From CAG-557 sp045540315 (lineage in GTDB: Bacteria; Bacillota; Clostridia; Oscillospirales; Acutalibacteraceae), in the NCBI GenBank assembly GCA_045540315.1, contig JAZQHA010000091.1, positions 1 to 20,476 on the forward strand: a stretch of DNA of 20,476 bases. The letters are read 5' to 3'. Under the pieces are notes generated by a model, which searched no databases, was not told the origin of the DNA, and saw nothing but the letters and a program-made list of their open reading frames with translations. This document shows positions 11,252-15,771 of this stretch, piece after piece. Each line of letters starts with the position of its first letter. Position 1 is the stretch's first letter. The position numbers and the translations under genes are program-made.

Positions 11252-11280
11252 ATAATAACAAAAGGGTAGTATAATTTCAA
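11252..11280 (-). promoter_or_regulatory. promoter of the 11160-11250 RNA
   Basis: TTGAAA, 17-bp spacer, TATTAT on the minus strand. Confidence 0.7.
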
Positions 11281-11309
11281 TAGGCAGAATAGACAAAATG
11301 GGATAAAAT

Positions 11310-11394
11310 ATTTTGTGCAACTTTTTGTTGTTTTTAATCTTGACAAACTGGAAGCGGGTGTGGTATAATTTTGCGGCGGCCCCTGGTCGGCCGC
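11310..11394 (+). promoter_or_regulatory. plus-strand promoter module U6 with GC hairpin
   Basis: TTTTGTGCAACTTTT, TTGACA 11340-11345, 18-bp spacer, TATAAT 11364-11369; GCGGCC/GGCCGC (11376-11394). Confidence 0.8.
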
Positions 11395-11446
11395 GGTGAC
11401 CGGACTAGAAAAGGCGGCTGATTAATCAGCCGCCGCACTTTTTTCA
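11373..11446 (+). ncRNA. candidate short plus-strand RNA from U6
   Basis: GCGGCGGC (11373-11380) can pair with GCCGCCGC at about 11430-11437, closing a roughly 65-nt RNA that is followed by CACTTTTTT. The GC hairpin and the 22-bp palindrome at 11413-11434 offer an alternative fold. If transcription starts at 11376 the closing stem is shorter. Antisense to the 3' end of gene 11422-11847. Confidence 0.4.
11413..11434 (-). terminator. terminator of gene 11422-11847, possibly bidirectional
   Basis: Perfect palindrome GGCGGCTGATT/AATCAGCCGCC with the TAA stop at its centre; TTTT follows on the minus strand and CACTTTTTT follows 2 bases on in the plus direction. Confidence 0.75.
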
Positions 11447-11847
11447 ATAATTAAAACTGTATCTGTAATGCCGTAGTAAATGATGTATCTCCGTCCGTCC
11501 TCACTTTCAAAGAGGATGTAATTTTCACTTCCCTCATGAGAAGTTTCAATGTCCACCTTTCCTTCGTAATGGAAAATTTCTCGCCCGTCTTCTGCGGTAA
11601 TGGTGATTTCTCGATAAATACCGCCATTGAAGTTGGACTGATTATCCTTCAGTGCTCGGCGCCCTCTCTCTGTATTGGTGTTATACCATGCAAGAGTGAA
11701 GAGAATAATCACGCAGATGGCAAGGGTGCTAATCAAGGTGACAACTCCTGTCTTTGCATTTTCCCAAAAGAAAGCTAACAAAGTAAAAATTCCGCCCGTC
11801 GCAAAGATAAGAGCAAGAACCAACCAGTTTCCAAATGTAAGCATCAT
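11422..11847 (-). CDS. membrane protein with cytosolic beta domain, 141 aa
   Basis: ATG 11847 follows AGGAGAAAAGATT. Two hydrophobic segments at about 6-28 and 34-55, then NTNTERGRRALKDNQSNFNG and a beta-rich domain (YREITITAEDGREIFHYEGK, ENYILFESEDGRRYIIYYGI). This 'NTE-GRRA-KD-SN-GGI' plus 'G-FDIE...ILF-E-G-R-IIYY' form is widespread in phages and prophages of Firmicutes, with no agreed function. Probably membrane anchored. Own promoter and terminator. Confidence 0.82.
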   Translation of the reverse strand: MMLTFGNWLVLALIFATGGIFTLLAFFWENAKTGVVTLISTLAICVIILFTLAWYNTNTERGRRALKDNQSNFNGGIYREITITAEDGREIFHYEGKVDIETSHEGSENYILFESEDGRRYIIYYGITDTVLIIEKSAAAD

Positions 11848-11880
11848 AATCTTTTCTCCTTTTGTTTTTTTGATATGTTT

Positions 11881-11909
11881 ATTATATCATTTTTTTATAA
11901 GAATGTCAA
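11881..11909 (-). promoter_or_regulatory. promoter of gene 11422-11847
   Basis: TTGACA, 17-bp spacer, TATAAT on the minus strand, 6 bases beyond the upstream gene's stop. Confidence 0.9.
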
Positions 11910-11915
11910 GGGAGA

Positions 11916-12056
11916 TTATAAAACCCCCCAATCCCATCCGTCTCCATCTTCTGCCCAAAAATCTTCAAAACTTATCACAGGAACATCATCTCCCCACTCG
12001 TCCTGCATTTCAGATACATAGGAGTCATAACAAAACTGCATTTCTTCTCTCGTCAT
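11916..12056 (-). CDS. 46-aa acidic peptide
   Basis: ATG 12056 follows AAAGGAGGGAACGAA. MTREEMQFCYDSYVSEMQDE, then WGDDVPVISFEDFWAEDGDG and WDWGVL. Very acidic and tryptophan-rich; acidic small phage proteins sometimes mimic DNA, but that is speculation. No 3' hairpin; the stop abuts the next promoter. Confidence 0.75.
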   Translation of the reverse strand: MTREEMQFCYDSYVSEMQDEWGDDVPVISFEDFWAEDGDGWDWGVL

Positions 12057-12079
12057 TTCGTTCCCTCCTTTATACCCCT

Positions 12080-12109
12080 ATTCTACCACACCTCGATAGG
12101 GGTTGTCAA
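12080..12109 (-). promoter_or_regulatory. promoter of the 46-aa gene within a palindrome
   Basis: TTGACA, 18-bp spacer, TAGAAT on the minus strand. Its -35 lies at the centre of a 23-bp near-perfect palindrome (about 12095-12117, arms GATAGGGGTTG/CAACCCCTATC). Confidence 0.8.
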
Positions 12110-12207
12110 CCCCTATCATCCTCCTCCATCAGCTCCTCGATGCTGACATCCGGCGCGTATACTGCCAGCATTTCCTCAAGCGTCATGGTGAAATCGTTCA
12201 TACTCAT
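12106..12207 (-). CDS. 33-aa acidic peptide
   Basis: ATG 12207 follows CAAGGAGGTGCTAA, a near-perfect ribosome site. MSMNDFTMTLEEMLAVYAPD, then VSIEELMEEDDRG. Its TGA lies inside the -35 of the next promoter. Acidic helical peptide, function unknown. Confidence 0.7.
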   Translation of the reverse strand: MSMNDFTMTLEEMLAVYAPDVSIEELMEEDDRG

Positions 12208-12246
12208 TTAGCACCTCCTTGGTGGCTTCTCCCTTGCTCTGATTAT

Positions 12247-12275
12247 ATATTACCATACCCCCGTCCGGATTGCAA
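12247..12275 (-). promoter_or_regulatory. promoter of the 33-aa gene
   Basis: TTGCAA, 17-bp spacer containing TCCGG and ending TATGG, TAATAT on the minus strand. Confidence 0.75.
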
Positions 12276-12279
12276 GTGG

Positions 12280-12397
12280 TAATTTTGCACAAAAATCGGG
12301 AATTTTTCGTCCCGATCTTTGTGTAATTTTTTCATTGACAAAAATCCAGACCTGTGTTATAATGGAAAACTCGGCGCGAGGTGGCCCACCGCGCGCC
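12280..12397 (+). promoter_or_regulatory. plus-strand promoter module U7 with GC hairpin
   Basis: TTTTGCACAAAAATCGGGA block, TTGACA 12335-12340, 17-bp spacer, TATAAT 12358-12363; GGCGCG-a-GGTGG/CCACC-g-CGCGCC (12373-12397). Confidence 0.8.
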
Positions 12398-12408
12398 GGC
12401 CACAAAAA

Positions 12409-12426
12409 AGGGGCTATATAGCCCCT
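12409..12426 (-). terminator. terminator of gene 12426-12734
   Basis: AGGGGCTAT/ATAGCCCCT palindrome followed by TTTTTTG on the minus strand; the TGA stop touches the stem. Confidence 0.85.
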
Positions 12427-12734
12427 CAGCAGTAGACCAAATTCATCTTGCGCCAGCCCAGGATGGAAATCTGGCTGTGCGTCCTGCCAACCTCCAGCGC
12501 CTCACGCTTGGTGTTGACTCTGTGGCTCCGGTCGATGTAGTACACGCCCTCTGCATACCAGATGCCGCAGTTCCCGCCGTATGCCTTCACAGCATTGATG
12601 GCTTCTCTCGGGTCGGTGGTTTCGATACCCTCGGTAGCGACCTGCCAGCCGGTTCTGTATGTGATGATCTTGCCCTTCTTAAGAGTGAGGCCGTCGTTGT
12701 TGGCGAGTTTCTTGATTGTTCTGATATTAATCAT
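12426..12734 (-). CDS. hypothetical 102-aa basic protein
   Basis: ATG 12734 follows AAAGGAGATAAAAA. MINIRTIKKLANNDGLTLKK, GKIITYRTGWQVATEGIETT, then a helix DPREAINAVKAYGGNCGIWY and YYIDRSHRVNTKREALEVGR. The second helix-strand unit (INAVKAYGG...VYYIDRSHRV) has the alternation of a small alpha/beta fold. No motif identified. Own promoter and terminator. Its G+C-rich codons differ from AT-rich neighbours such as 12831-12989, so it may have a separate origin. Confidence 0.78.
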   Translation of the reverse strand: MINIRTIKKLANNDGLTLKKGKIITYRTGWQVATEGIETTDPREAINAVKAYGGNCGIWYAEGVYYIDRSHRVNTKREALEVGRTHSQISILGWRKMNLVYC

Positions 12735-12771
12735 TTTTTATCTCCTTTCTTTGTTCCCTCTTGTTGATTAT

Positions 12772-12800
12772 ATATTAACATGAACCGGATTATTTGTCAA
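12772..12800 (-). promoter_or_regulatory. promoter of gene 12426-12734
   Basis: TTGACA, 17-bp spacer containing TCCGG and ending CATGT, TAATAT on the minus strand. Confidence 0.85.
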
Positions 12801-12818
12801 CTACTTTTTTCTTTTTTC

Positions 12819-12844
12819 GGAAGAGATTTTTTAAATCTCTTCCG
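12819..12844 (-). repeat. 3' hairpin of gene 12831-12989
   Basis: CGGAAGAGATTT and its exact complement around the TAA stop. On the minus strand it is followed by A-rich rather than T-rich sequence, so a classic terminator is doubtful. Confidence 0.5.
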
Positions 12845-12989
12845 ATTCAAGGATTTCAAATCCATTAACTACCATGTTTTTCAGTCCCTGTTCAGTAGTG
12901 ATTTCGTTGACTTTTTCTTCCTCTCCCGTGTAAATGTTGAATACTTTTATTACTCTGTAAAGTTTTTCAGTTTTCTTAATGTTAAACAT
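12831..12989 (-). CDS. hypothetical 52-aa protein
   Basis: ATG 12989 follows AAAGGAGATAAGAA. MFNIKKTEKLYRVIKVFNIY, then TGEEEKVNEITTEQGLKNMV and VNGFEILESEEI. Looks like a beta-hairpin followed by a helix. Function unknown. Own promoter (13019-13047). Confidence 0.75.
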   Translation of the reverse strand: MFNIKKTEKLYRVIKVFNIYTGEEEKVNEITTEQGLKNMVVNGFEILESEEI

Positions 12990-13018
12990 TTCTTATCTCC
13001 TTTCCTTTTGTTGATTCT

Positions 13019-13047
13019 ATCTTATCATAAACCGGACTAAAAGTCAA
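13019..13047 (-). promoter_or_regulatory. promoter of gene 12831-12989
   Basis: TTGACT, 17-bp spacer containing TCCGG, TAAGAT on the minus strand. The preceding gene's TAG stop lies in the spacer. Confidence 0.8.
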
Positions 13048-13183
13048 CCCCTTTTTTAAACTTTTTTCTATCATACGCTTTCTTATTTTTGTGGGTGCGG
13101 GTGCCTGTATTGAATGGCACCCATACTCTTTTTTCTTTTTCTCTTGCTTTTCTCTGTTTTTTATTTTCATTCTTGTTATACAT
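13037..13183 (-). CDS. 48-aa very basic phage protein ending in TAG
   Basis: ATG 13183 overlaps the previous gene's stop by 8 bases, with AAAGAGG upstream. MYNKNENKKQRKAREKEKRV, then WVPFNTGTRTHKNKKAYDRK and KFKKGVDF. The 'RVWVPFNTGTRTHK-KK-Y-RK' block is a pattern I associate with short proteins in clostridial phages. Extremely basic, so RNA or DNA binding is plausible. The TAG stop (13037-13039) lies in the next promoter's spacer; decoding it would add only three residues before TGA. Confidence 0.8.
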   Translation of the reverse strand: MYNKNENKKQRKAREKEKRVWVPFNTGTRTHKNKKAYDRKKFKKGVDF

Positions 13184-13478
13184 TGTAGTATCCTCTTTTT
13201 GCGTGCTCAATTGCAATTTCTACGATTTCTTTCGGAGCCTTTCCATCTTCCCAATATCTTCTAATCTGTGCAGGTCTTGCAATCAGTCTCGTTACGAGCT
13301 TGCCTGTTCTATAGTTGAAGATGGTCACGATTCCAGTGGTGCTGACCATATGCACTTCAGGTCCGTTCCTGTGACCCTTGTCGATCACCACGGTCTTGAC
13401 GACCTTACCATAACCGATAGCGCGGATCTGCTCTTCTCTTGCCTTCCGATCTTCCGTGTAGTGCTTGCTAGTTGTCAT
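13176..13478 (-). CDS. conserved hypothetical phage protein, 100 aa
   Basis: ATG 13478 follows AAAGGAGATACAAAAAA. MTTSKHYTEDRKAREEQIRA, IGYGKVVKTVVIDKGHRNGP and EVHMVSTTGIVTIFNYRTGK, then LVTRLIARPAQIRRYWEDGK. A beta-sheet core with 'GxGKVV...NGPE-H-V-TGIV-I-N-RTGKLVT-LIARP-QI-RY' is a conserved form in Firmicutes phages, function unknown. Coupled to the basic 48-aa gene, so the two may act together. Confidence 0.82.
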   Translation of the reverse strand: MTTSKHYTEDRKAREEQIRAIGYGKVVKTVVIDKGHRNGPEVHMVSTTGIVTIFNYRTGKLVTRLIARPAQIRRYWEDGKAPKEIVEIAIEHAKRGYYNV

Positions 13479-13509
13479 TTTTTTGTATCTCCTTTCCTTT
13501 GATGATTAA

Positions 13510-13538
13510 AGTATATCATGCCGGACAAAGAAATACAA
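13510..13538 (-). promoter_or_regulatory. promoter of the 13478-13037 gene pair
   Basis: TTGTAT, 17-bp spacer containing GTCCGG and ending CATGA, TATACT on the minus strand. Confidence 0.7.
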
Positions 13539-13549
13539 TAGGCAAAATG

Positions 13550-13671
13550 CACAAAATGGGAAAATTTTTATTGTGCAAATTTTTCTCATTTTCTCTCTTG
13601 ACAAACTATGACTAACTGTGCTATAATTTTGCGGCCCACAGCAGTTAGTCACGGCTAACACAGTCGCCGCA
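13550..13671 (+). promoter_or_regulatory. plus-strand promoter module U8
   Basis: TGCACAAAATGGGA and TTGTGCAAATTTTT, TTGACA 13598-13603, 18-bp spacer containing ACTAAC, TATAAT 13622-13627. A GCGGC/GCCGC stem (13631 to about 13669) encloses GTTAGT-CACG-GCTAAC (13644-13659). Confidence 0.8.
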
Positions 13672-13740
13672 CTTTGTTTGTTAATTAACTAACAATCTTG
13701 TTACCGTGGAGTTAGTTGTGGCTAATTTTGATGTAAAATT

Positions 13741-13762
13741 TAAAGGGTTTTTCAACCCTTTA
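13741..13762 (-). terminator. terminator of gene 13752-13952
   Basis: TAAAGGGTT-GAAA-AACCCTTTA with the TGA stop in the tetraloop region, then AATTTTA on the minus strand. Confidence 0.7.
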
Positions 13763-13952
13763 AAATCTGCTTAAGGACTACAATCGTAATGTTCCAGTCA
13801 AGAGCTGTCAGATACAAATTGTTGTCAATTTCTGCATCCTTGCGGATTTCTTCTTTTTCCTCTTCACTAAGGAGGTCAGCGGTCTGGTCCAGATCTGCCA
13901 TATACTCCTTGTAGAATTCGTGTGCGTTCTCAGCGGTGATCAGTCTTTTCAT
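13752..13952 (-). CDS. hypothetical 66-aa acidic protein
   Basis: ATG 13952 is chosen for GAGAGGAG just upstream; the longer frame includes the leader. MKRLITAENAHEFYKEYMAD, then LDQTADLLSEEEKEEIRKDA and EIDNNLYLTALDWNITIVVL. Mostly helical and acidic with a hydrophobic C-terminal helix. No motif recognised. Own promoter and terminator. Confidence 0.75.
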   Translation of the reverse strand: MKRLITAENAHEFYKEYMADLDQTADLLSEEEKEEIRKDAEIDNNLYLTALDWNITIVVLKQILKG

Positions 13953-14005
13953 TTTTTTCTCCTCTCTCTTGTTTGTGTTTTGTTGTTTTCCCTTTCCTTG
14001 ATTAT

Positions 14006-14034
14006 ATATTAGCATAGCCGGACAATAATGTCAA
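14006..14034 (-). promoter_or_regulatory. promoter of gene 13752-13952
   Basis: TTGACA, 17-bp spacer containing GTCCGG and ending TATGC, TAATAT on the minus strand. Confidence 0.85.
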
Positions 14035-14049
14035 CACCTTTTTAAAAAA

Positions 14050-14133
14050 AATTTTGCACAATTTGGGATAAAAATTTTTGTGCAACTTTTTCTCAAATTA
14101 GTCTTGACAAACTTTGGCACCTTGTGATATAAT
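14050..14133 (+). promoter_or_regulatory. plus-strand promoter module U9
   Basis: TTTTGCACAATTTGGGA and TTTTTGTGCAACTTTT, TTGACA 14104-14109, 18-bp spacer, TATAAT 14128-14133. GTTAGTCATGACTAAC follows at 14142-14157. Confidence 0.8.
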
Positions 14134-14138
14134 GGTTT

Positions 14139-14289
14139 AGGGTTAGTCATGACTAACTTCGGTTAGTTACGACTAACTGAATAGAACGAAGATTGTTTGT
14201 TAATTAACAAACAATCTTCGTGCAGTGGAAGGTTAGTTACAACTAACTGTGCTGTGAAAATAAAGGAAGCTTTACGCTTCCTTTTTCAG
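14139..14289 (+). ncRNA. candidate plus-strand RNA from U9, about 150 nt
   Basis: From U9 to a good plus-strand terminator (AAAGGAAGC-tttac-GCTTCCTTTTT, 14262-14286). It contains three GTTAGTN4ACTAAC palindromes (14142, 14162, 14232) and a perfect 34-bp palindrome (14187-14220), so the RNA would be a chain of hairpins. No ORF with a ribosome site. It overlaps the last few codons of gene 14272-14418 in antisense. Confidence 0.5.
14262..14286. terminator. bidirectional terminator
   Basis: AAAGGAAGC/GCTTCCTTT 9-bp stem with the TAA stop of the minus-strand gene in the loop; TTTTT on the plus strand and TTTATTTT on the minus strand. Confidence 0.85.
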
Positions 14290-14418
14290 TTCCTTTAATT
14301 CCTTTTCTAACTGTTCTACTCTTCTCTTATCTGTCTCACTCCATCTATCAATCATGTAAACCATGAAAATCTGATTTTCAATCTTTTTAATTCTTTCTTC
14401 TCTCTCTTCTCTCTTCAT
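14272..14418 (-). CDS. 48-aa coiled-coil peptide
   Basis: ATG 14418 follows GAGGAAAATAAA. MKREEREERIKKIENQIFMV, then YMIDRWSETDKRRVEQLEKE and LKELKKEA. Almost entirely charged helix with heptad-like leucines at the end, so a short coiled coil; it may dimerise or bind a host protein. Own promoter and terminator. Confidence 0.75.
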   Translation of the reverse strand: MKREEREERIKKIENQIFMVYMIDRWSETDKRRVEQLEKELKELKKEA

Positions 14419-14472
14419 TTTATTTTCCTCTCTTTCTTTTTTGTTGTTGTCCTTTTCCTTATCTCTGATTAT

Positions 14473-14501
14473 AAGATATCACACTTCCGGTCATTTTTCA
14501 A
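14473..14501 (-). promoter_or_regulatory. promoter of gene 14272-14418
   Basis: TTGAAA, 17-bp spacer containing CCGG and ending TGTGA, TATCTT on the minus strand. Confidence 0.65.
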
Positions 14502-14560
14502 GAACGGATTTACGTATTTTGACTATTTTCTAAAAAGTCGTACAATTCAAACAATTTAAT

Positions 14561-14609
14561 TGTTTGTTAATTAACAAACAAAGTTGCTACCATGTTAGTC
14601 ATGACTAAC
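14561..14609. repeat. operator-like palindrome pair
   Basis: TGTTTGTTAATTAACAAACA (14561-14580) followed by GTTAGTCATGACTAAC (14594-14609), between the promoter at 14501 and the terminator at 14625. No plus-strand promoter of the U type is evident here. Confidence 0.7.
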
Positions 14610-14624
14610 TACACCTCAAAAGAG

Positions 14625-14644
14625 AAGAGGCTTTTCAGCCTCTT
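14625..14644 (-). terminator. terminator of gene 14635-14799
   Basis: AAGAGGC/GCCTCTT with the TGA stop in the loop; CTCTTTT follows on the minus strand. Confidence 0.7.
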
Positions 14645-14799
14645 TCGTAAATACGATTGATGTCTTCAGTAGGAAGAACGAAAACCTTGTATCCATCGAA
14701 CAGCTTTTCGTATTCCTGTGCGGCCTTGATCGCATCTGCGAAGTTATCAAAAGTCTCTCTGTAAACAAATTCAGTTGTCATTTCTACCAGTCCGAACAT
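14635..14799 (-). CDS. hypothetical 54-aa protein
   Basis: ATG 14799 follows AAAGGAGATAAAAA. MFGLVEMTTEFVYRETFDNF, then ADAIKAAQEYEKLFDGYKVF and VLPTEDINRIYERG. Strand-helix-strand layout (E-F-V-Y-R-E / FADAIKAAQEYE / YKVFVLP) resembling other tiny phage proteins such as 1316-1582. Function unknown. Own promoter and terminator. Confidence 0.75.
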   Translation of the reverse strand: MFGLVEMTTEFVYRETFDNFADAIKAAQEYEKLFDGYKVFVLPTEDINRIYERG

Positions 14800-14847
14800 T
14801 TTTTATCTCCTTTCTTTTAAGTGGTGTTCCCTCATCTCTTAATTAAG

Positions 14848-14876
14848 ATTATAAAGGATAAACCGGATAATTGCAA
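14848..14876 (-). promoter_or_regulatory. promoter of gene 14635-14799
   Basis: TTGCAA, 17-bp spacer containing TCCGG, TATAAT on the minus strand. Confidence 0.75.
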
Positions 14877-14879
14877 GGG

Positions 14880-15130
14880 GTTTTTAAAAAGTCAGAAAAG
14901 AAAGATTATTGTTTATTTTTCTTTAAATTGTCAGATAATTTAGAAAAACCATTTTTCTATCGTTAATAATTTAACAAGATTGTTTGTTAATTAACAAACA
15001 CACTTCGTTGCTTGGTTTGTGGGAACTAACAGTCAGCACCAAAAACTGAAAATCCCCTTGACAAAAAATTAACGTTAAAAATTTAACAATCTTACAGGCT
15101 TGCTACAGTTAGACACGACTAACGCGGCAG
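14880..15130. other. gene-free operator-rich segment
   Basis: No gene. Holds AATTGTC-A-GATAATT (14926-14940), TGTTTGTTAATTAACAAACA (14981-15000), TTGACA at 15060-15065 with only a poor -10 (a degenerate U-type promoter), GTTAAAAATTTAAC (15074-15087), and GTTAGACACGACTAAC (15108-15123). Confidence 0.6.
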
Positions 15131-15141
15131 CTGTTAAAAAG

Positions 15142-15170
15142 ATGGCATGGACTAGAATCATCCATGCCAT
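15142..15170 (-). terminator. terminator of the 15701-15199 operon
   Basis: ATGGCATGG/CCATGCCAT 9-bp stem, 11-nt loop, then CTTTTT on the minus strand, about 30 bases after the stop. Confidence 0.85.
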
Positions 15171-15198
15171 GACCGGCCGCCGCACATCTTCTTAACAA

Positions 15199-15474
15199 TT
15201 ACTTAATAACTTTTACATTTTTAATCTCATCGTCAAAAATGTTACTTGTGTGATGATTGAACATCTTCATGCTTACATCACATCCTTCTGTAACATCTTT
15301 GTAATCATTTCTACAAATCCATTTTTCACCAATTGTATCTACAATAACAATAGTATCATCATTACATTCAACAACAACGCCTCTTCTGTAATAATACGAT
15401 TCCATGTTACCAACAAAGCCACAAAGAGCAACGAAAGTAATAAATGTTACAAATGTTACAAATGCTCTTCTCAT
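15199..15474 (-). CDS. exported or membrane-anchored small protein, 91 aa
   Basis: ATG 15474 overlaps the previous gene's stop (ATGA) and follows GAAGGAG. MRRAFVTFVTFITFVALCGF is a basic start plus hydrophobic segment, i.e. a signal or membrane anchor. The remainder (RRGVVVECNDDTIVIVDTIG, EKWICRND, MKMFNHHTSNIFDDEI) is a small beta-barrel-like domain with V-x-x-x-D-T-I-V-I-V-D strands. This form is known in phages and plasmids of Firmicutes, without clear function. Confidence 0.78.
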   Translation of the reverse strand: MRRAFVTFVTFITFVALCGFVGNMESYYYRRGVVVECNDDTIVIVDTIGEKWICRNDYKDVTEGCDVSMKMFNHHTSNIFDDEIKNVKVIK

Positions 15475-15701
15475 CTTTTTTCTCCTTCTTTTGTGTATAC
15501 TCTAATCTTACTTGTTGTATAACCGTATCTTACTAAATCCTCTTTTGTCCAATACCTTTTAATACAAATCTTCTCAATTGCTTTTCTCTTGACTTCTCTT
15601 TTGTGTTCTTTGTAATACTTCACACTTTCCACATTGACAAGTGTACTAACTGGTTTATACTTGCCTGTTACATCAAACAAAGTGTACTGTAATGTAATCA
15701 T
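15471..15701 (-). CDS. hypothetical 76-aa basic protein
   Basis: ATG 15701 is used; AAAGGA lies 11-12 bases upstream and the longer frame runs towards the promoter. MITLQYTLFDVTGKYKPVST, LVNVESVKYYKEHKREVKRK and AIEKICIKRYWTKEDLVRYG, ending with a YTTSKIRVYTKEGEKR strand. The helix followed by 'RYWTKEDLVRYGYTTSKIRVY' could be a small DNA-contacting unit (inference). First gene of a two-gene operon with the exported protein. Confidence 0.75.
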   Translation of the reverse strand: MITLQYTLFDVTGKYKPVSTLVNVESVKYYKEHKREVKRKAIEKICIKRYWTKEDLVRYGYTTSKIRVYTKEGEKR

Positions 15702-15742
15702 TTTGTAATATTTCCTTTCTATGTACTCTTCACTTCTCTTAT

Positions 15743-15771
15743 ATTCTAACAAATATTTTTTTATTTGTCAA
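15743..15771 (-). promoter_or_regulatory. promoter of the 15701-15199 operon
   Basis: TTGACA, 17-bp spacer, TAGAAT on the minus strand. GTTAAATATTTAAC (15774-15787) abuts the -35. Confidence 0.85.

Noticed and set aside
1248..12397. Integron-type attC sites for the GC hairpins
   Set aside because: No GTTRRRY/RYYYAAC core sites are seen at the hairpins and no tyrosine recombinase is encoded here.
1219..14286. CRISPR array
   Set aside because: Hairpins and repeats differ in sequence and are spaced by whole genes; no regular repeat-spacer unit exists.
15060..15090. Tenth U-type plus-strand promoter
   Set aside because: TTGACA is present, but no acceptable -10 box lies 16-18 bases away and the TTGTGCAA block and hairpin are missing.
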